From positions 9,937,501-10,001,500 of the forward strand of contig WHVY01000004.1 of assembly GCA_022266195.1 (NCBI GenBank): a DNA stretch of 64,000 nt, in the 5' to 3' direction. This document shows positions 1 through 12,421 of this stretch, in pieces (positions within the stretch are counted from its first letter, which is position 1; each line of letters opens with the position of its first letter). Both the position numbers and the translations under genes were made by a program. This stretch comes from Tetranychus cinnabarinus (Eukaryota; Arthropoda; Arachnida; Trombidiformes; Tetranychidae). The notes beneath the pieces were generated by a model. That model ran no database searches. It had not been told where the DNA came from and saw only the letters and a program-made list of their open reading frames with translations.

Positions 1-739
1 TTTTGGTATCCATTGCTTCTTAAGATTGGCGCTGGCGCCTTTTATGAATTCATAACAATTTTATGATTTTTAATGTTTTTTAGAGAATCTAAACTTGATT
101 GAAATATCGTCAAAAATAAATTGATTTACCAGTTTTAATTGATAAACGATTTACACAAGATTTTGTGTAAAACACTCAATAAAACCGATTTGATTGTAAA
201 ATAAATCATTTTTCTTGATTCCATTTATGATTATCTTTCATTATTTTCATTGATATTTTTCATGATAAAATTTGTTGAATTTTACATAGTGATTTGCCTG
301 AAGGTAAATGTAATGTCTTAACAATATCTTTCAATTGTAAATGAAATGCTTTACAAGTCATTTAATACCCTAAAGATAAAATAATATTAATCAAGATGAG
401 CTTTTTATATCAACTCATGTAAATCAAACTTGTGTTTACAATTTTTATTTTACACCAAAAATTGTTCCAAACATAACAACTTATCTACTTGATTATCAAT
501 GTAAACAATTGATATTTGCTTATCGTTATCATCTAATTGTTACAATTGTAACAACCTGTGTATATTGAAGGATTATTATCATTGATAAATCTTGAAAGGT
601 TGATATAAATCTCTCTTGAGGATTTGGTTAATCTATCATTGATTATAACACATGATAATCATTAAATCTGTATTTTTAAATGGACGGATAACAAGGCCTT
701 CCCTGGAGATTAATATTATTATTATTTAATGATCAGAGA
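1..739. other. AT-rich non-coding sequence
   Basis: No open frame, RNA gene or repeat is recognised. If the left inverted-repeat arm carries a working first exon on the minus strand, this stretch would be the start of its first intron. The corresponding intron of the right-hand copy is 2.1 kb long, so a partner exon would lie beyond the left edge of the window. Confidence 0.5.
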
Positions 740-1603
740 TAATGTCGTTGATTGATTTATTGAATCAATCACAATATTGAATATGTAAATAACAAAGGGA
801 TTTGTTTACATTTCAATTGACATTTTGTATTCAATGTAAAGAAACATTCAATTATTGAAACAATTTGTTTCTTCATTTGTAAATTTAAATCATTAATTTA
901 CTTACCAAATGAGTGATTAAGATGATGATTTAGATGATGATGATTATGATGATTAAGTTCAATAGCAGTTACTGTAGAGTCCATTTGTATTGTCTTGTTA
1001 ACCTTTGATGTTGACCTTTTCTTGTTATTCTTGTTATTCTTGGCTTATATTGAAGTTAGACATTCAATGGTTAATAGATGATGATGATGATGTTGATGAA
1101 GTTGATTGAAATTTGATAATTGTTTAATTTGATTAGATTTAACTGTGAAACTTGAAATTAAATTGTGTTATTAATTGATTGAAAATAAAGTTAAAATGTC
1201 CGATTGATCAGGTTGATTGGTTTGATCATGACAACAAACACCAGTTTTATCACAGTAAATAGCTTCACAACAACAAGCATAATAATCATAATAATAATGG
1301 ATTGTGATGAAGAAGAAGACCATCAGAAGAAGATGATGATGAAGAAAGAAGGATGATAATGATGATGGAGATGAAGATAGGGTTTGTATTGAGTTATAGG
1401 TTGATGATGAAGATGATGATGAAGATAGATGTTAAAGAAAGAAGGAAAGAAAGAAGGAAAGAAAGAAGGAAAGAAAGAAGAAAAGAAAGAGATTCTTAAA
1501 GAGAGTTACAAGACTTACTTTGAGTCTAACCAAGTCTTGTTGACTCGTGCTAAGCCTTGCACTAGTTAAGTCAAGACTCAGCCTACTTTGGCTTCCATTG
1601 GTT
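740..1603 (-). repeat. Left arm of large inverted repeat (864 bp)
   Basis: Read on the minus strand, this segment matches 6742-7604 almost base for base. In the comparison by eye I found one substitution and one single-base length difference near the outer end, and no other difference. The match stops sharply at both ends: outside the taatgtcg sequence at 740-747, and beyond the ccattggtt sequence at 1595-1603. The arm contains a purine-rich GAAAGAAG-type tract (about 1433-1495), imperfect GAT/GAA triplet runs, and a copy of the homeobox gene's first coding exon with its splice donor. About 5.1 kb separates it from the right arm. Confidence 0.93.
906..984 (-). CDS. Duplicate first coding exon of a PROP/UNC-42-like homeobox gene (partial)
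   Basis: On the minus strand, an ATG at 984 opens 26 codons plus one base, ending in a GTAAG splice donor at 905-901. The peptide begins MDSTVTAIELNHHNHHH and is rich in His and Asn. It is the copy, inside the left inverted-repeat arm, of exon 1 at 7361-7439. No homeobox exon lies downstream on this strand within the window; only about 900 bp remain, less than the 2.1 kb intron of the right copy. It is therefore either the 5' exon of a second, head-to-head homeobox gene running off the left edge, or an orphan exon or alternative promoter produced by the inversion. I cannot tell which. Confidence 0.45.
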
Positions 1604-4600
1604 GGTAAAGCCAAACCAGTTTCTTTGACTTATTTTCAATTCAAGTTTACCATGAAAATGGTTCAAGATAGATTAATAAGATACTGAAAACTCTTGGAAC
1701 TCTATTCAATATCAAATCTGAAAGGAAAATGCTGAAGATTGAAACAATTCTGAGCTAAAATTTTCCCTTCTTCCTTCTTTGATCATATCAACATCTTTGG
1801 ATGAAATTTTTCCCTTTCAAGTTCAAATCATAACCAATTTGCATTAAATTGATCAAAAAATGAATAAACCAGAACAATTTATCGACTGAAAAATCATAAA
1901 AGGGTGAAATTTAGTCTTAAAATGATCAAGAATTGAAATGTTTGAATGAAATTTTTTCGTTCCTTTGATAGTTATTCAATTTAAATGGATCCAATTGAAT
2001 TAGATATAAAATGGTAATTGAAATAAATACTAATTGGTTAATGAAACTGTGTTACTATTGTAATAATCATGACAAAACCAGAAATCAATTAACTTTCATT
2101 AATTAAAGTCAACACAAAATTGAACCTAAAAAACAGGATAAAAAAGCTATTAATGTTATTGTTTTTTCACCTTTCATTCCCATTATATTATTTTTATTAT
2201 TATTCAATAATAACGATGATAATAAAAAAGGAAATAAAATTACCAAATTCAATATTGTTTAATAAATGATAATAATAACAGCAATACAAATGGATTTGTA
2301 CAGACTCTTGACAATCAAAGTGTATCAAGTTAGATGAATGGAAGGTAAATAAAAGTCAAGAATTGTAACAATTTTTAAGATGTTATCAAGTTGATTATCA
2401 ATGATATCACTTGTTTATTGTGACCATTTATTGTAATCATTGTAACTTGTTATTTAAAAGAGACGCCAATGATAAGTTGAAGTAATACAAAACTCAACAT
2501 TTTGTATTCAGAGTTGATCTTATGAAAGGTTGAGAGTTGAGAGTGAAAATGTATCAACCGAGAGATTTAATAGTCAATTGTAAGCCAATTCAGCAAGTTG
2601 AAGAGATGATGAGGAAGATGAAGCAAAAGGATGACAATGGTGAGGATAAAACTGGGTCTATCTTTATTAATATGAATATTGATGGAAACAGGAGAAAGTA
2701 AATTTTACTTTCAATGCGACCTCCTAAGGTTTTTCATCCTTTTCCTGGTTTCTTCTGTTCATTATCATCTTTTCCTACTTCCATAACCACTAGATGATGA
2801 TAATGAAGAGATGAAGATACAAATTGATGAAAAGTGAGTCTTCAATCTACATTTCAATCAAATTTACTGTTCCCTGTTTTTCAACTCCTCATCTTGTATT
2901 TCAATGAAACGCATCAAACAATTCATTATTAGTAACTTGAAATGTTTTTTGGTCAAAAAGCTTTTTCCACTTTAATGTTGAAATTCATAAAGGCATGAAA
3001 AGATGAAAAGTCTGTTCATTTCTTGACTTGAAAATCGGAGTCTCTGAGTTTAAACAGCAAATTCAGAGTAAAATTCAATCTAAAATTAACTTACCCTTTC
3101 AATGGTAAATGGTGAAGGCAAAGAGTCGAAAAATTTCCTCTAATGTAACTATTCTGGTCAAAAGCTTCTTCAAACCTTGAATGGCAATTTTTGCTCAATT
3201 TGGTTGAAAATTAATTTTATTTTATTAATAATTAATAAACTTAATCTATTCTGGAAGCTTTGAGATAATCCTTGAATACAATTGAAGATGAAAGGTTAAG
3301 ATGATTTTAGGTTTTTGCCATTTTTGTTAAGGTTTTTCATTTTATCGATAGTATCGTTAAATATTGTCGATACATTGTTTTGATGAAAAATTTGTTTTTA
3401 TCTAAAGGTCAATTTGTTTGTTGGTTAAATGATTATCATGTTTAATTGTTTCATCAATTGGTTCTTTGTTTTCACTTGCAATTTTGTTGGTTTTAAATGA
3501 TAAAAATGAATACAAATTGTATATTAAGTTAACTCACTCCTTAACTGTCTTTCCTCTGTCTAACCTGATCATCCTCATCTATTCAATTGTTCATTAATCT
3601 TCTTTCTTACTCTCTAGTGTGATCAAATGTCATCATCTTTTTACCATTCCTCATCTCCTCCTCCTCATCATCTCAAGAGCCTTTTGTATTGAACAAAAAG
3701 ATTACTTTAGTCCCTTGATTATGATGAGGACAAGTTGAACTGCAAAAGAGGTTTGATGTTGAAAGCTGGCTAAGTTGATTAAGAGATGAGATTTGATGTT
3801 AACACTTAACCAAACTTCAACAACTCAACGCTACAATTAAAATAAAGTTTGTCATTTTGATTCTTACATTGAAAAAACGATGAAAAAGGTGAAAAGCAAA
3901 GAAGAAGAAAAATGAAACACTTTTTAATTGTTTCAACATAATAAATGTAAATCATTTCAATTGTCAGTCAAGTGAAAGTTTACCTATTAATAAGGTAAAA
4001 TAGTGACAAGGAATAACAAAAACCAGAAGAAGAAGAAGAAGAAGAAGAGGAAAAAAGGTTGAAAATGAATCATTGTCATTCTGATTGAGTTCATGATTCA
4101 ACCAGAATCAAGTGAAACAGGGAAGGGAAACAGAAATGCATTTGAATGATAAAAGTTAACGATGATAAGGGGAGGATAAAAAGAGATGATAAAGTGAGGG
4201 TAAGAAGGCAAAGACGGTGAAAGTGGAAAAAAGATGATAAAAGATGAGGAAGATGCTCTCTGATACTGGCCAAAGTCCATTAACATTAGTGAAGGTAAGT
4301 CAATTATAAGAAACTCTCTATAATATTCAAAGGTCGTTCTTATTGAAAGTTGAAAGCTAAACGAGATGATAATACATTATCATCATCTTCATCATTTTCC
4401 TCATCTTATCATTCCCTATAGATACAGGTTGACTTTAGTCTTTTTTCATCTTTTACCATTCTTCTTGTCTTCATCTGATGAACATCATTTTACTCAAGCC
4501 TTTTCATCTGCTTTGGTAAGCTCATTCAGTTTAACATTATCATGATTATCATGCATGTAACAAGGAATGAATAGAGAAGAGTTGAACAAAAAACTCATCA

Positions 4601-5723
4601 TCATCAGTAACATCATGAATACAACAGAATCATTGATCAAAACTATTTCCAGAGAGTTTTTTTCTCTGTATTGATCCATTTTTCTGTTCATATTTAACTC
4701 TAATCCAATGGCTAATCCATTGACAATCAAAGGTGTTTAAGGTTGGAACTAAATCCATTCAAAGAAACCAAAATTTGAACCCAATTTTGATGAAATACCA
4801 AAAATTGACCAGAAAATTGCATTTTAAACTTGAAGTGAATGCGATAAAAGATGAAATTTATTGTGAAAATGTTTTTGATTAAGCAAATTGAAACGTTATG
4901 GCAATTAAAATGTTAAATGAATTGTATGTTAAGTGAGCGTTGACAAATTGATTTGATTGTAAAGTGACAATTTTATTATTAATAACTTGATTTTGTTAAT
5001 CAATTGAATCAAATGGTTAAGTGTTGATATTGAAATACAATGTTTCTAGTTTTAAATGAATCGCCTTTTTTTAGCTTTTCAATGTACTATCAATTAAATT
5101 ACTCCCAGTACCTTTGATATTATATTAATTGTAACACATTTGAAACATAACTTGATTCCTATCAATTGGATTAATTTGATTTGTCTTGCAAGATAAAAGT
5201 AAAGTTAAACTGATCAACTTGATAATTTGTTGTCTTTTTTTAATTTACTTTGAGGTTAACTTAATTTACAGTTACAGTTAACCCAAATATATTTATATAT
5301 ATATCTGTAAACCTGGCAAAAAAAGGTGAGAGACAAAAAAGTCTAGACTTGAAGATAAATAATACAAATTTATTTAATGGGTAAAATTGGGTTTCACTCA
5401 ATAGCTATTAAATGTTATTAATCAAGCTAATTAAGTTGATCTTGAATATAATATGGTTTGTATGGCGAACTGGAAAATGGGTTAAAATGACATTCAATTG
5501 AAAACAAATGTAAATGTAAATGTAAATGAAAAGTGAATGAAGACAAGATATGATTTTAAAAACAACAAGAACCAGGAAAAAAGGTAAACAAAATGTTGGT
5601 AAACAGAAACGTCAAAAAATGTAAAAAAATGTATCATTTTTGTGATTACGATTAAAAAACATTGATAAAATCAGATCAAGGCAAAATGATATAAAATAAA
5701 CTGTAATTTATATAATATCAAAG
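1604..5723. other. Non-coding spacer inside the inverted repeat
   Basis: Four kilobases of AT-rich DNA with no convincing gene. A GAA microsatellite lies near 4026-4048. Several purine- or pyrimidine-rich runs and ATC/GAT triplet clusters create open frames on the minus strand (4091-4286, 4494-4730), but these are low-complexity and have no recognisable domain. The stretch may hold regulatory elements of the flanking homeobox exon, but no specific motif can be supported. Confidence 0.55.
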
Positions 5724-5725
5724 TA

Positions 5726-6324
5726 AGGAGTGGTCCCTAAAAAATTGGACAAATTTTGAATCAAATTTTAAATATGTTAGGATTCTTCGAACAAAGGATT
5801 CTATAGCGTAAATTAACGAGCATTTCATGCTCTTTCCAAATATATAATTTTTTTATCAGAATAAATTAATTAAATAGAAAAAATTAAATTTGATCAAAAG
5901 ATAAGTGCAATTTAATAGTTCAGTTTTGTCAAATCCCTATGAAGCTAGAGATGCAAACTATGCGCAAAATAGTGTTCACAATTACTTTTAAAACTCAGAA
6001 TTCGCTGATTGAAGGTTCATAAAATTATGAAAAAAACTAATATGTGTATAACACGTTTGAGCAAACATGGTTCAGGTCAAAATGGCTGAAAATCTGAACA
6101 AAAAAAATTTTCTGAGCTCTACTGAGAGATGAACTAAAAAATTTTGAAGCCGCGTTCTTCGAACGGCCTTTTCGGTCAAAATTAAGTAAAGTTGCTAAAT
6201 GCTGAAAAACAAGACTCATTATCTGTCCTTATTGAATGTATATTCTCAATTTCAACGAAAAGTATCTAATACTTTTCGAGTTATAAACAGTTAAAGTTTG
6301 TCCAATTTTTTAGGGACCACTCCT
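5726..6324. mobile_element. MITE-like DNA transposon, about 599 bp, TA flanks
   Basis: Perfect terminal inverted repeats of about 28 bp, starting AGGAGTGGTCCCTAAAAAAT, face inward from 5726 and 6324. Each end is flanked by TA (5724-5725 and 6325-6326), the target duplication expected of Tc1/mariner-type elements. There is no transposase: the longest open frame (minus strand 6037-6219) has 60 codons and shows no DDE/DDD domain. It is therefore most likely a non-autonomous, deletion-derived element. It sits in the spacer of the large inverted repeat, near the right arm. Confidence 0.85.
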
Positions 6325-6326
6325 TA

Positions 6327-6741
6327 TATAGAGAGACAAAATGATTATTCTGGTTCATTCGCAGCCTATAATTCATGGGGATGAAGATGATGAAGATGAT
6401 AAAACTAGGTTAGACATTGAAAGTTGAAGGAACAAGAAAAGTTGATCAAATATATTCAATGGATTCAACCTTTTTTTTGGATGTTCATCATCTTCCTCTT
6501 TCACCTTTTTTTTCTTGCTCTTCATCTTCATCATTACGGATGCTTCTTGTGAAAACCTTTTTATTGATTTTCATGTTCATCTGTTTAACGATACTTTGTA
6601 TAACGAGTCAGTTTATCCAATCACAACTTCAGTGGGAGTGAATTGATCATCATTTTATCATCACTTGATCCTCAATCTACAGTCTCTCTTCAACTCTCTT
6701 TATCTTCCTTCAGACTCACTGATCAAGATGATCATCACTGT
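6327..6741. other. Non-coding DNA between the MITE and the right repeat arm
   Basis: Pyrimidine-rich sequence with ATC/TTC runs. The open frame starting at 6417 is rich in Ser, Phe and Leu and low in complexity, so it is not treated as a gene. This could be part of the 5' flank of the homeobox gene beginning at 7361. Confidence 0.5.
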
Positions 6742-7604
6742 AACCAATGGAAGCCAAAGTAGGCTGAGTCTTGACTTAACTAGTGCAAGGCTTAGCACGA
6801 GTCAACAAGACTTGGTTAGACTCAAAGTAAGTCTTGTAACTCTCTTTAAGAATCTCTTTCTTTTCTTCTTTCTTTCCTTCTTTCTTTCCTTCTTTCTTTC
6901 CTTCTTTCTTTAACATCTATCTTCATCATCATCTTCATCATCAACCTATAACTCAATACAAACCCTATCTTCATCTCCATCATCATTATCATCCTTCTTT
7001 CTTCATCATCATCTTCTTCTGATGGTCTTCTTCTTCATCACAATCCATTATTATTATGATTATTATGCTTGTTGTTGTGAAGCTATTTACTGTGATAAAA
7101 CTGGTGTTTGTTGTCATGATCAAACCAATCAACCTGATCAATCGGACATTTTAACTTTATTTTCAATCAATTAATAACACAATTTAATTTCAAGTTTCAC
7201 AGTTAAATCTAATCAAATTAAACAATTATCAAATTTCAATCAACTTCATCAACATCATCATCATCATCTATTAACCATTGAATGTCTAACTTCAATATAA
7301 GCCAAGAATAACAAGAATAACAAGAAAAGGTCAACATCAAAGGTTAACAAGACAATACAAATGGACTCTACAGTAACTGCTATTGAACTCAATCATCATA
7401 ATCATCATCATCTAAATCATCATCTTAATCACTCATTTGGTAAGTAAATTAATGATTTAAATTTACAAATGAAGAAACAAATTGTTTCAATAATTGAATG
7501 TTTCTTTACATTGAATACAAAATGTCAATTGAAATGTAAACAAATCCCTTGTTATTTACATATTCAATATTGTGATTGATTCAATGAATCAATCAACGAC
7601 ATTA
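6742..7604 (+). repeat. Right arm of large inverted repeat (863 bp)
   Basis: Inverted partner of 740-1603. It carries a pyrimidine-rich CTTTCTTC-type tract near 6850-6912 and ATC-rich runs, then exon 1 of the homeobox gene (7361-7439), its GTAAGT donor and about 165 bp of intron 1. The near identity of the arms against unrelated flanks points to a recent duplication, ongoing gene conversion, or an assembly fold-back. Confidence 0.93.
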
Positions 7605-10405
7605 AATTTCATCTTTAATATAACCAATCAAGTTCCCATCAAATTAACCTTAACATTAATCAAACTGTGAATAACTAATCTCAACATTTTATCATTCAAA
7701 TCATCATAATTTGAACAATTTCAATTCAATTCTTCAAATTGTTATATTCCATTTTCACACTAATAAATATGTAAATTGACGATGAAAATGGTTGAATAGT
7801 TAAATTGCTTTTAAAACGAGTAAATTATCATTTCATCCTTCAACCAATATTGATTATTTAAATATCAACTGTTAGTTGAAAATCATTTCAATGATAATCA
7901 GTTGTTCAAAGTGATTTTGAATTGTTTCAATGAACAAATATAAACTCAAGTGATTAAATCATGATTATTCAACTGAAAGGATTAAAATGTTTCAAGTGTT
8001 TGAATCAATTATCACATTTAATGTCAATGATCTGGTAACCTAAACATTGAAATAATCAATAACAGCCTTTGCCAATGAAACCATCAAATTGTTAATTATT
8101 ATCCTACTGATTAACACGTGTCTGGTTTCACTTTGATCTGATTAAATTTGATTGATACAAGTAACATCTTACATTGTTGATTAGCTGCTATTACACTTGA
8201 CTTATTGAGTTGCTTCAACAGACAACTTGATCTGAATGTAAAAAATGAATGAATTACACTCTCAACTGTTCAATGTTGGTTGATCATTGTAATGTATTGA
8301 TTAAGATCAGTGTGAGGTCGAGTAAGATTAAACTAAATCTTGTTCATTCAAACAAAATCCTAAACAATTAATCCATCTTCACTCCTCTTAAAGGCTCAAT
8401 CTGTGAGCTTTTTTATGTACATTACAATGTTAGTCAATGTTGAATTGATGTTTAAGCTTACAAGTTAGACTCAGATTATTGTTATTGATGATGACAAACC
8501 TTTTCCCCTTCATCTTTTTTCATTGTCAACCTTTTCCTCTCTACATCACAATGTGGATGAAAAGTGCTATTCAAAGATCCCGACTCTTAAGCCTATTTTT
8601 TATCAAGTCTTGCTGATTTTACATTCATTTTGTCTCATCTTTTTTGCTCATTATTTAGTCCAATGTAGACTTAATTGTAATTTGAGAGAAAAATTTAGGC
8701 ATAACAATTGATATGATAATATTTAGTCAATTGTCACTTGGTTAACATGTTTTTACCATCAGTCCTGGTTTCTGAATTTAGCTTAACATGTCTTTCTCAT
8801 TGCAATCTTTACCTTGAACCTTTATTTCAATATTATTTGACTTTAATTTAAAAATTGGCATTTTTGTGAAAAAAGTGAAAAAAATTGAATCTAAAAAAAG
8901 TGGAGTAACATAACGTAACCTAACCTAAGCCAACACCAGTTTCAATCAACAGATTATTTTATATACAAAGCTCTTTCTTTTGTCATCTGTTTGAAACTTT
9001 TGTCATTTATCTTTCATTTTTATACTTTATGAATCAAGACCTTCATGGATGTGAATACAGGCTTGAACCTGAATTCACCCATTTTCAAGATCATTGATAC
9101 TTTGTTGGTACTTAATAAGTCAGGCTGCCAGACCAGACATTCAGAGTTGTTTTGAAATTGATATTTGAACTGAAATCACCAATTTTAAATTCGCCCATTG
9201 TTCGGTACTTTTAAGTTACTTGTTAGTCCAAGTTATAAGATCTGATACTTAAAGATATTATCATATGTTTACAAATATTTTACTTCTGTAGTTTACTGTT
9301 GAGTTACTCAACTATTGATACATTAATTTTGTTTATTAATATTAACATTTAAAAGATGAACCAAATTCATTGATTAATCTGTGTAAAGGTAATAGAGTAA
9401 TTGATAGTTACAATAGTTAATTGACTGGAACTAATTGATTATATATCTGTATAGCAAACAATATTATTGAATTAACCTTGAATTTTTATTTCATTTCATT
9501 CTTTTTCATCATTTTCATTATCTTTTTTCTTCCTATTTATTATTGTTATTATTAAATGTTTAGGTGTTGGTGTCTCAGTTGAAGGAGCATTTAAAAAGTT
9601 AAAAGTTGAACCAGGATTAACCTCATCATCATCATCTTCACTAGCATCTTCATTGTCTTCAGCTTTATCTACAATAACTCCAACTACAACTGGTACAGGA
9701 ACTACTGGTACAAGTGGAACAGGAACAGGAACAAATAATTCAACTCCAACACCAAATTGTCCACCAACACCAGCTCGTAGAAGACATCGAACAACATTTA
9801 CACAGGAACAATTAACTGAATTAGAATCTGCTTTTAATAAAAGTCATTATCCTGATATTTATTGTCGTGAAGAATTGGCAAGAATAACAAAATTAAATGA
9901 GGCTCGAATACAGGTTTGGTTTCAAAATCGTCGAGCTAAATTTCGTAAACAAGAGAAACAATTACAAAAAGCATTATCAGGACCAAGTGCAAGTGTTTTA
10001 CCTTCATGTAATGGCACTTTAATGAGAAACATTTATCAAGCAACAGGAGCAACTCATCATCCTGTATTGAATCATCATCACCATCATCAACATCCATTGT
10101 CTCGTAATTATTTAACTCATCATCATGGTCATCATCAATATAATGGTAATGGATTTAAAGACACATCATCACCATCTTCAGTTTCCCTGACAGGAACAAC
10201 AACAAATTACCATATGAGTCCAAGTCAACATTTTACAATGGGTACAGGTACAGGAACAGTTACCTCGATGGGCTCAAATTCAAATTCAGATGATTGGTAT
10301 AATAAAAATTTTTCTGCATTAACTAGAATCAATTCAACTCCTCACTCAAATTTAACAAATAATCTGACATCAGGACCATCAATGCTTCAATACACGACTC
10401 CATAG
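7361..10405 (+). CDS. Paired-like (Q50) homeodomain transcription factor, PROP1/UNC-42 family
   Basis: Two coding exons, 7361-7439 and 9564-10405 (phase 1), give about 306 residues. Exon 1 ends in GTAAGT, and the acceptor before exon 2 is TTTAG. The homeodomain spans about residues 98-157, from RRRHRTTFTQEQL to NRRAKFRKQE, with Gln at homeodomain position 50. The helix 3 motif NEARIQVWFQNRRAK followed by KQEKQLQKAL fits the UNC-42/PROP1 group better than Phox2, Prrx or Shox. A C-terminal SDDWY element recalls the SEDWY segment of PROP1. The N-terminus is His/Asn-rich, followed by Ser, Thr and Gly-Thr runs, and a His-rich stretch follows the homeodomain. Family members are nuclear DNA-binding regulators; UNC-42 specifies neuron identity in nematodes, and a similar role here is inference. 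An in-frame stop precedes the ATG at 7361. Exon 1 lies inside the duplicated inverted arm; exon 2 does not. Confidence 0.85.
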
Positions 10406-11010
10406 ATTATGGATTGCAGAATTATCTGAAAAGTCTATAATTGAACAAGAAATAACCTCATAAAGTATAAAGTAATCTGTTAATAACAACAGATTTTAAG
10501 AGTAAAAACAGTCGATTGGTAACAAATGTTCAATCAAATTTCAAAGGATATACATATATGCGTCTATTCAAACATGTACAATTGATTAAATATGACGTTA
10601 AAGTCAAAAATGTATCTTCTCAAAATAAACAGCTTTTATATAAATCTCAATAATTCATTCGTTGCAGGGATTTTCTTCTTTGAATACAATTCTAGTCTTA
10701 CTTTATCGCATATTTCATTTTTCATCATATTTTGCTCTCAAGCTCAAGAATCTGTGAATAATTATTATTTAATCTCTAACTGTACTTCAACGGTTCTAAA
10801 AATGATTATTTACGAACATAAACATTTTGCTTAACACTATTATAAACAATATATTTATGTGAAAAACTGATAAAAGCTGAAAAACATTATTTAATTGTAC
10901 AATTAACTTTACGTTCAATAATTAAGATCAAATATTATAATATAAAAATACTGCAAATATGAACTTTCTATATCAATTCAACAATCAAAGCTCAGAGAAA
11001 GTATTCTTAA
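10406..11010. other. 3' flank of the homeobox gene
   Basis: AT-rich, with no supported gene. It probably contains the 3' UTR of the homeobox gene. The open frame at 10592-10834 has no family features and is dismissed. Confidence 0.5.
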
Positions 11011-11203
11011 TCAAAGGTCCCGGTTGGATCGAGTATCAATCAATATCGTCAGAGGGCAGTAGGCTCGTTACTCAATATTTTTGAAAAATTGAAATTGAAA
11101 GCTCATGTTTGTGATCTGAAAAAACTGTGCTTTTGGTATTATTTTATAGCCAATTTGTTAAATTGTTTTCATTGTCGGACAATTAGTGTCAAATTCGTCA
11201 AAT
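11011..11203 (+). promoter_or_regulatory. RPS21-like upstream region of the chimeric NUP62-type gene
   Basis: A TCAAA..TCCCGGTT block near 11011-11026 and an AGAGGGC block at 11051-11057 match, in the same order and at similar spacing, the sequence upstream of RPS21 (about 12422-12470). A weaker match resumes near TTATAG and just before the ATG. This suggests a duplicated RPS21 promoter and 5' UTR rather than chance motif sharing, but it was judged by eye on diverged sequence. Confidence 0.5.
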
Positions 11204-11984
11204 ATGCAAACTAATCAAGGAGAAGCTGTTGACCTTGCCGGGAAAAGGTTTGTACTTAATCATCCATTAAATTTCTTTGTTCTGGTCTTTGTGCTAATGA
11301 AGTTATGTTGTTTTTTTCAGCACTTCAACAAATGTATTACCTCTGTCTTCATCAACAACTCCGGCAACAAATACCTTCACATTTCCGCTTGCCGCTAAAC
11401 CTGCAACAACTGCTGCTAACACATCTTCACTTATGCCTCAGATGAAAGCTGGACCTGAAAAAATGACCTTTGCAAAATTGGAAGATACCATCAACAGATG
11501 GTTGGATGAATTTACTAGCTTAGAAAACGATTTCCATGAGCAAGCTGAGAATATTAATGTGTGGGACTCAATCTTGATTAATAATGCTCACAAATTATCT
11601 CAAACTAATGAAAAATTGGATCAACTCAAGTCAGAAACTGCTAAAATAAACAATCAGATCGATTTCATTCAATCACAACAAGCTGAACTGGAAGAACTAA
11701 TCAAGCCTTTAGAAGCCGAAAAATTAAAATTGATGGAAGGTGAAGCTATCTCTGAGAAAGATAAATTTTACAACTCTATAGAGTCTGTAAATAATGATTT
11801 ACAAGGGATTGCACTGGATATTCAAGTAATCATTGAACAATTTAATTCCATCAACACGATAAAAGATGTTAATGATCCTTTAGCTTCAATTGGTAAAATT
11901 TTGAACCTTCACATGACCCTTCTTAAGTACATCGATGAACAAATTTCCACCATCTCAAGTCCCGATTTTGCTCGGAAAGTTTAG
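11204..11984 (+). CDS. Chimeric gene: RPS21-like first exon fused to the Nup62 C-terminal coiled-coil domain
   Basis: Two exons, 11204-11247 and 11321-11984 (phase 2), encode about 235 residues. Exon 1 reads MQTNQGEAVDLAGK, close to the RPS21 start MQNDQGECVDL found 1.4 kb downstream. The introns also share a TGTGCTAATGA block and a similar 3' splice site, and both sit in phase 2. Exon 2 has a Ser/Thr/Ala/Pro-rich linker, then the Nsp1_C/Nup62 helical region: MTFAKLEDTINRWLDEF, a heptad-rich coiled coil, and a C-terminal LLKYIDEQ segment. In Nup62 this region assembles with Nup58 and Nup54 in the central channel of the nuclear pore. The FG repeats that normally occupy the N-terminal half are absent. 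An uninterrupted Nup62 exon suggests a retrocopy captured by a duplicated RPS21 promoter. It is open and has a poly(A) signal, so it may be expressed. It could instead be an unusual short Nup62. Confidence 0.8.
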
Positions 11985-12080
11985 GTGTAGCCAAAAATAT
12001 GCTTTACGGATTAAATCGTCTAGTTAAAGTATAAAACTGATATATTCACATATATTCATGTTAGTTGTTGATATGCTCAT

Positions 12081-12086
12081 AATAAA
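12081..12086 (+). terminator. Poly(A) signal AATAAA of the chimeric gene
   Basis: AATAAA lies 97 bases after the stop codon and is followed by a T-rich run, consistent with a functional 3' end. Confidence 0.6.
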
Positions 12087-12421
12087 GTTTTTTTTAAAAA
12101 AATCTGGCTCTTTTATCGACGATTTCATTGAATAGTTCAATGATCCCGCAACGAGTCATTGAAAATTTCATTATAAATTTTTGTCATCAAAGTCTTATCA
12201 ATTTGTGTCAATGTAAAAAACAATGAATCTTAAAAACTCGATCTGTTAATATTTAATCTTCGTTCCTTTGTCATGTTGCATTCATCGCCATTTTACTTAC
12301 ATTTCACTAAGTTTTTTGAAATTAATAAATTGCTTAAATAACATCAAATACAATTCAATCTTATTACAAAGAAATTTATTTTCGTTTTATTATTGATTGG
12401 ATAAACTTTTAGTCACGAGCT

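Noticed and set aside
1432..1614. 60-codon minus-strand frame ending in repeated FFLSFFLSF
   Set aside because: It is a frame through the GAAAGAAG microsatellite in the left arm; the mirror frame at 6665-6913 in the right arm has the same cause. Sharing reflects the inverted repeat, not a gene.
4091..4286. Two overlapping minus-strand frames rich in Ser, Leu and Phe
   Set aside because: Low complexity from purine-rich DNA, in two frames at once, with no domain or splice support.
6037..6219. Open frame inside the TA-flanked MITE
   Set aside because: Sixty codons without transposase motifs; the element is non-autonomous.
8917..8929. AACCTAACCTAAG resembling the arthropod telomere repeat
   Set aside because: Only two units of CCTAA; too short to indicate an interstitial telomere.
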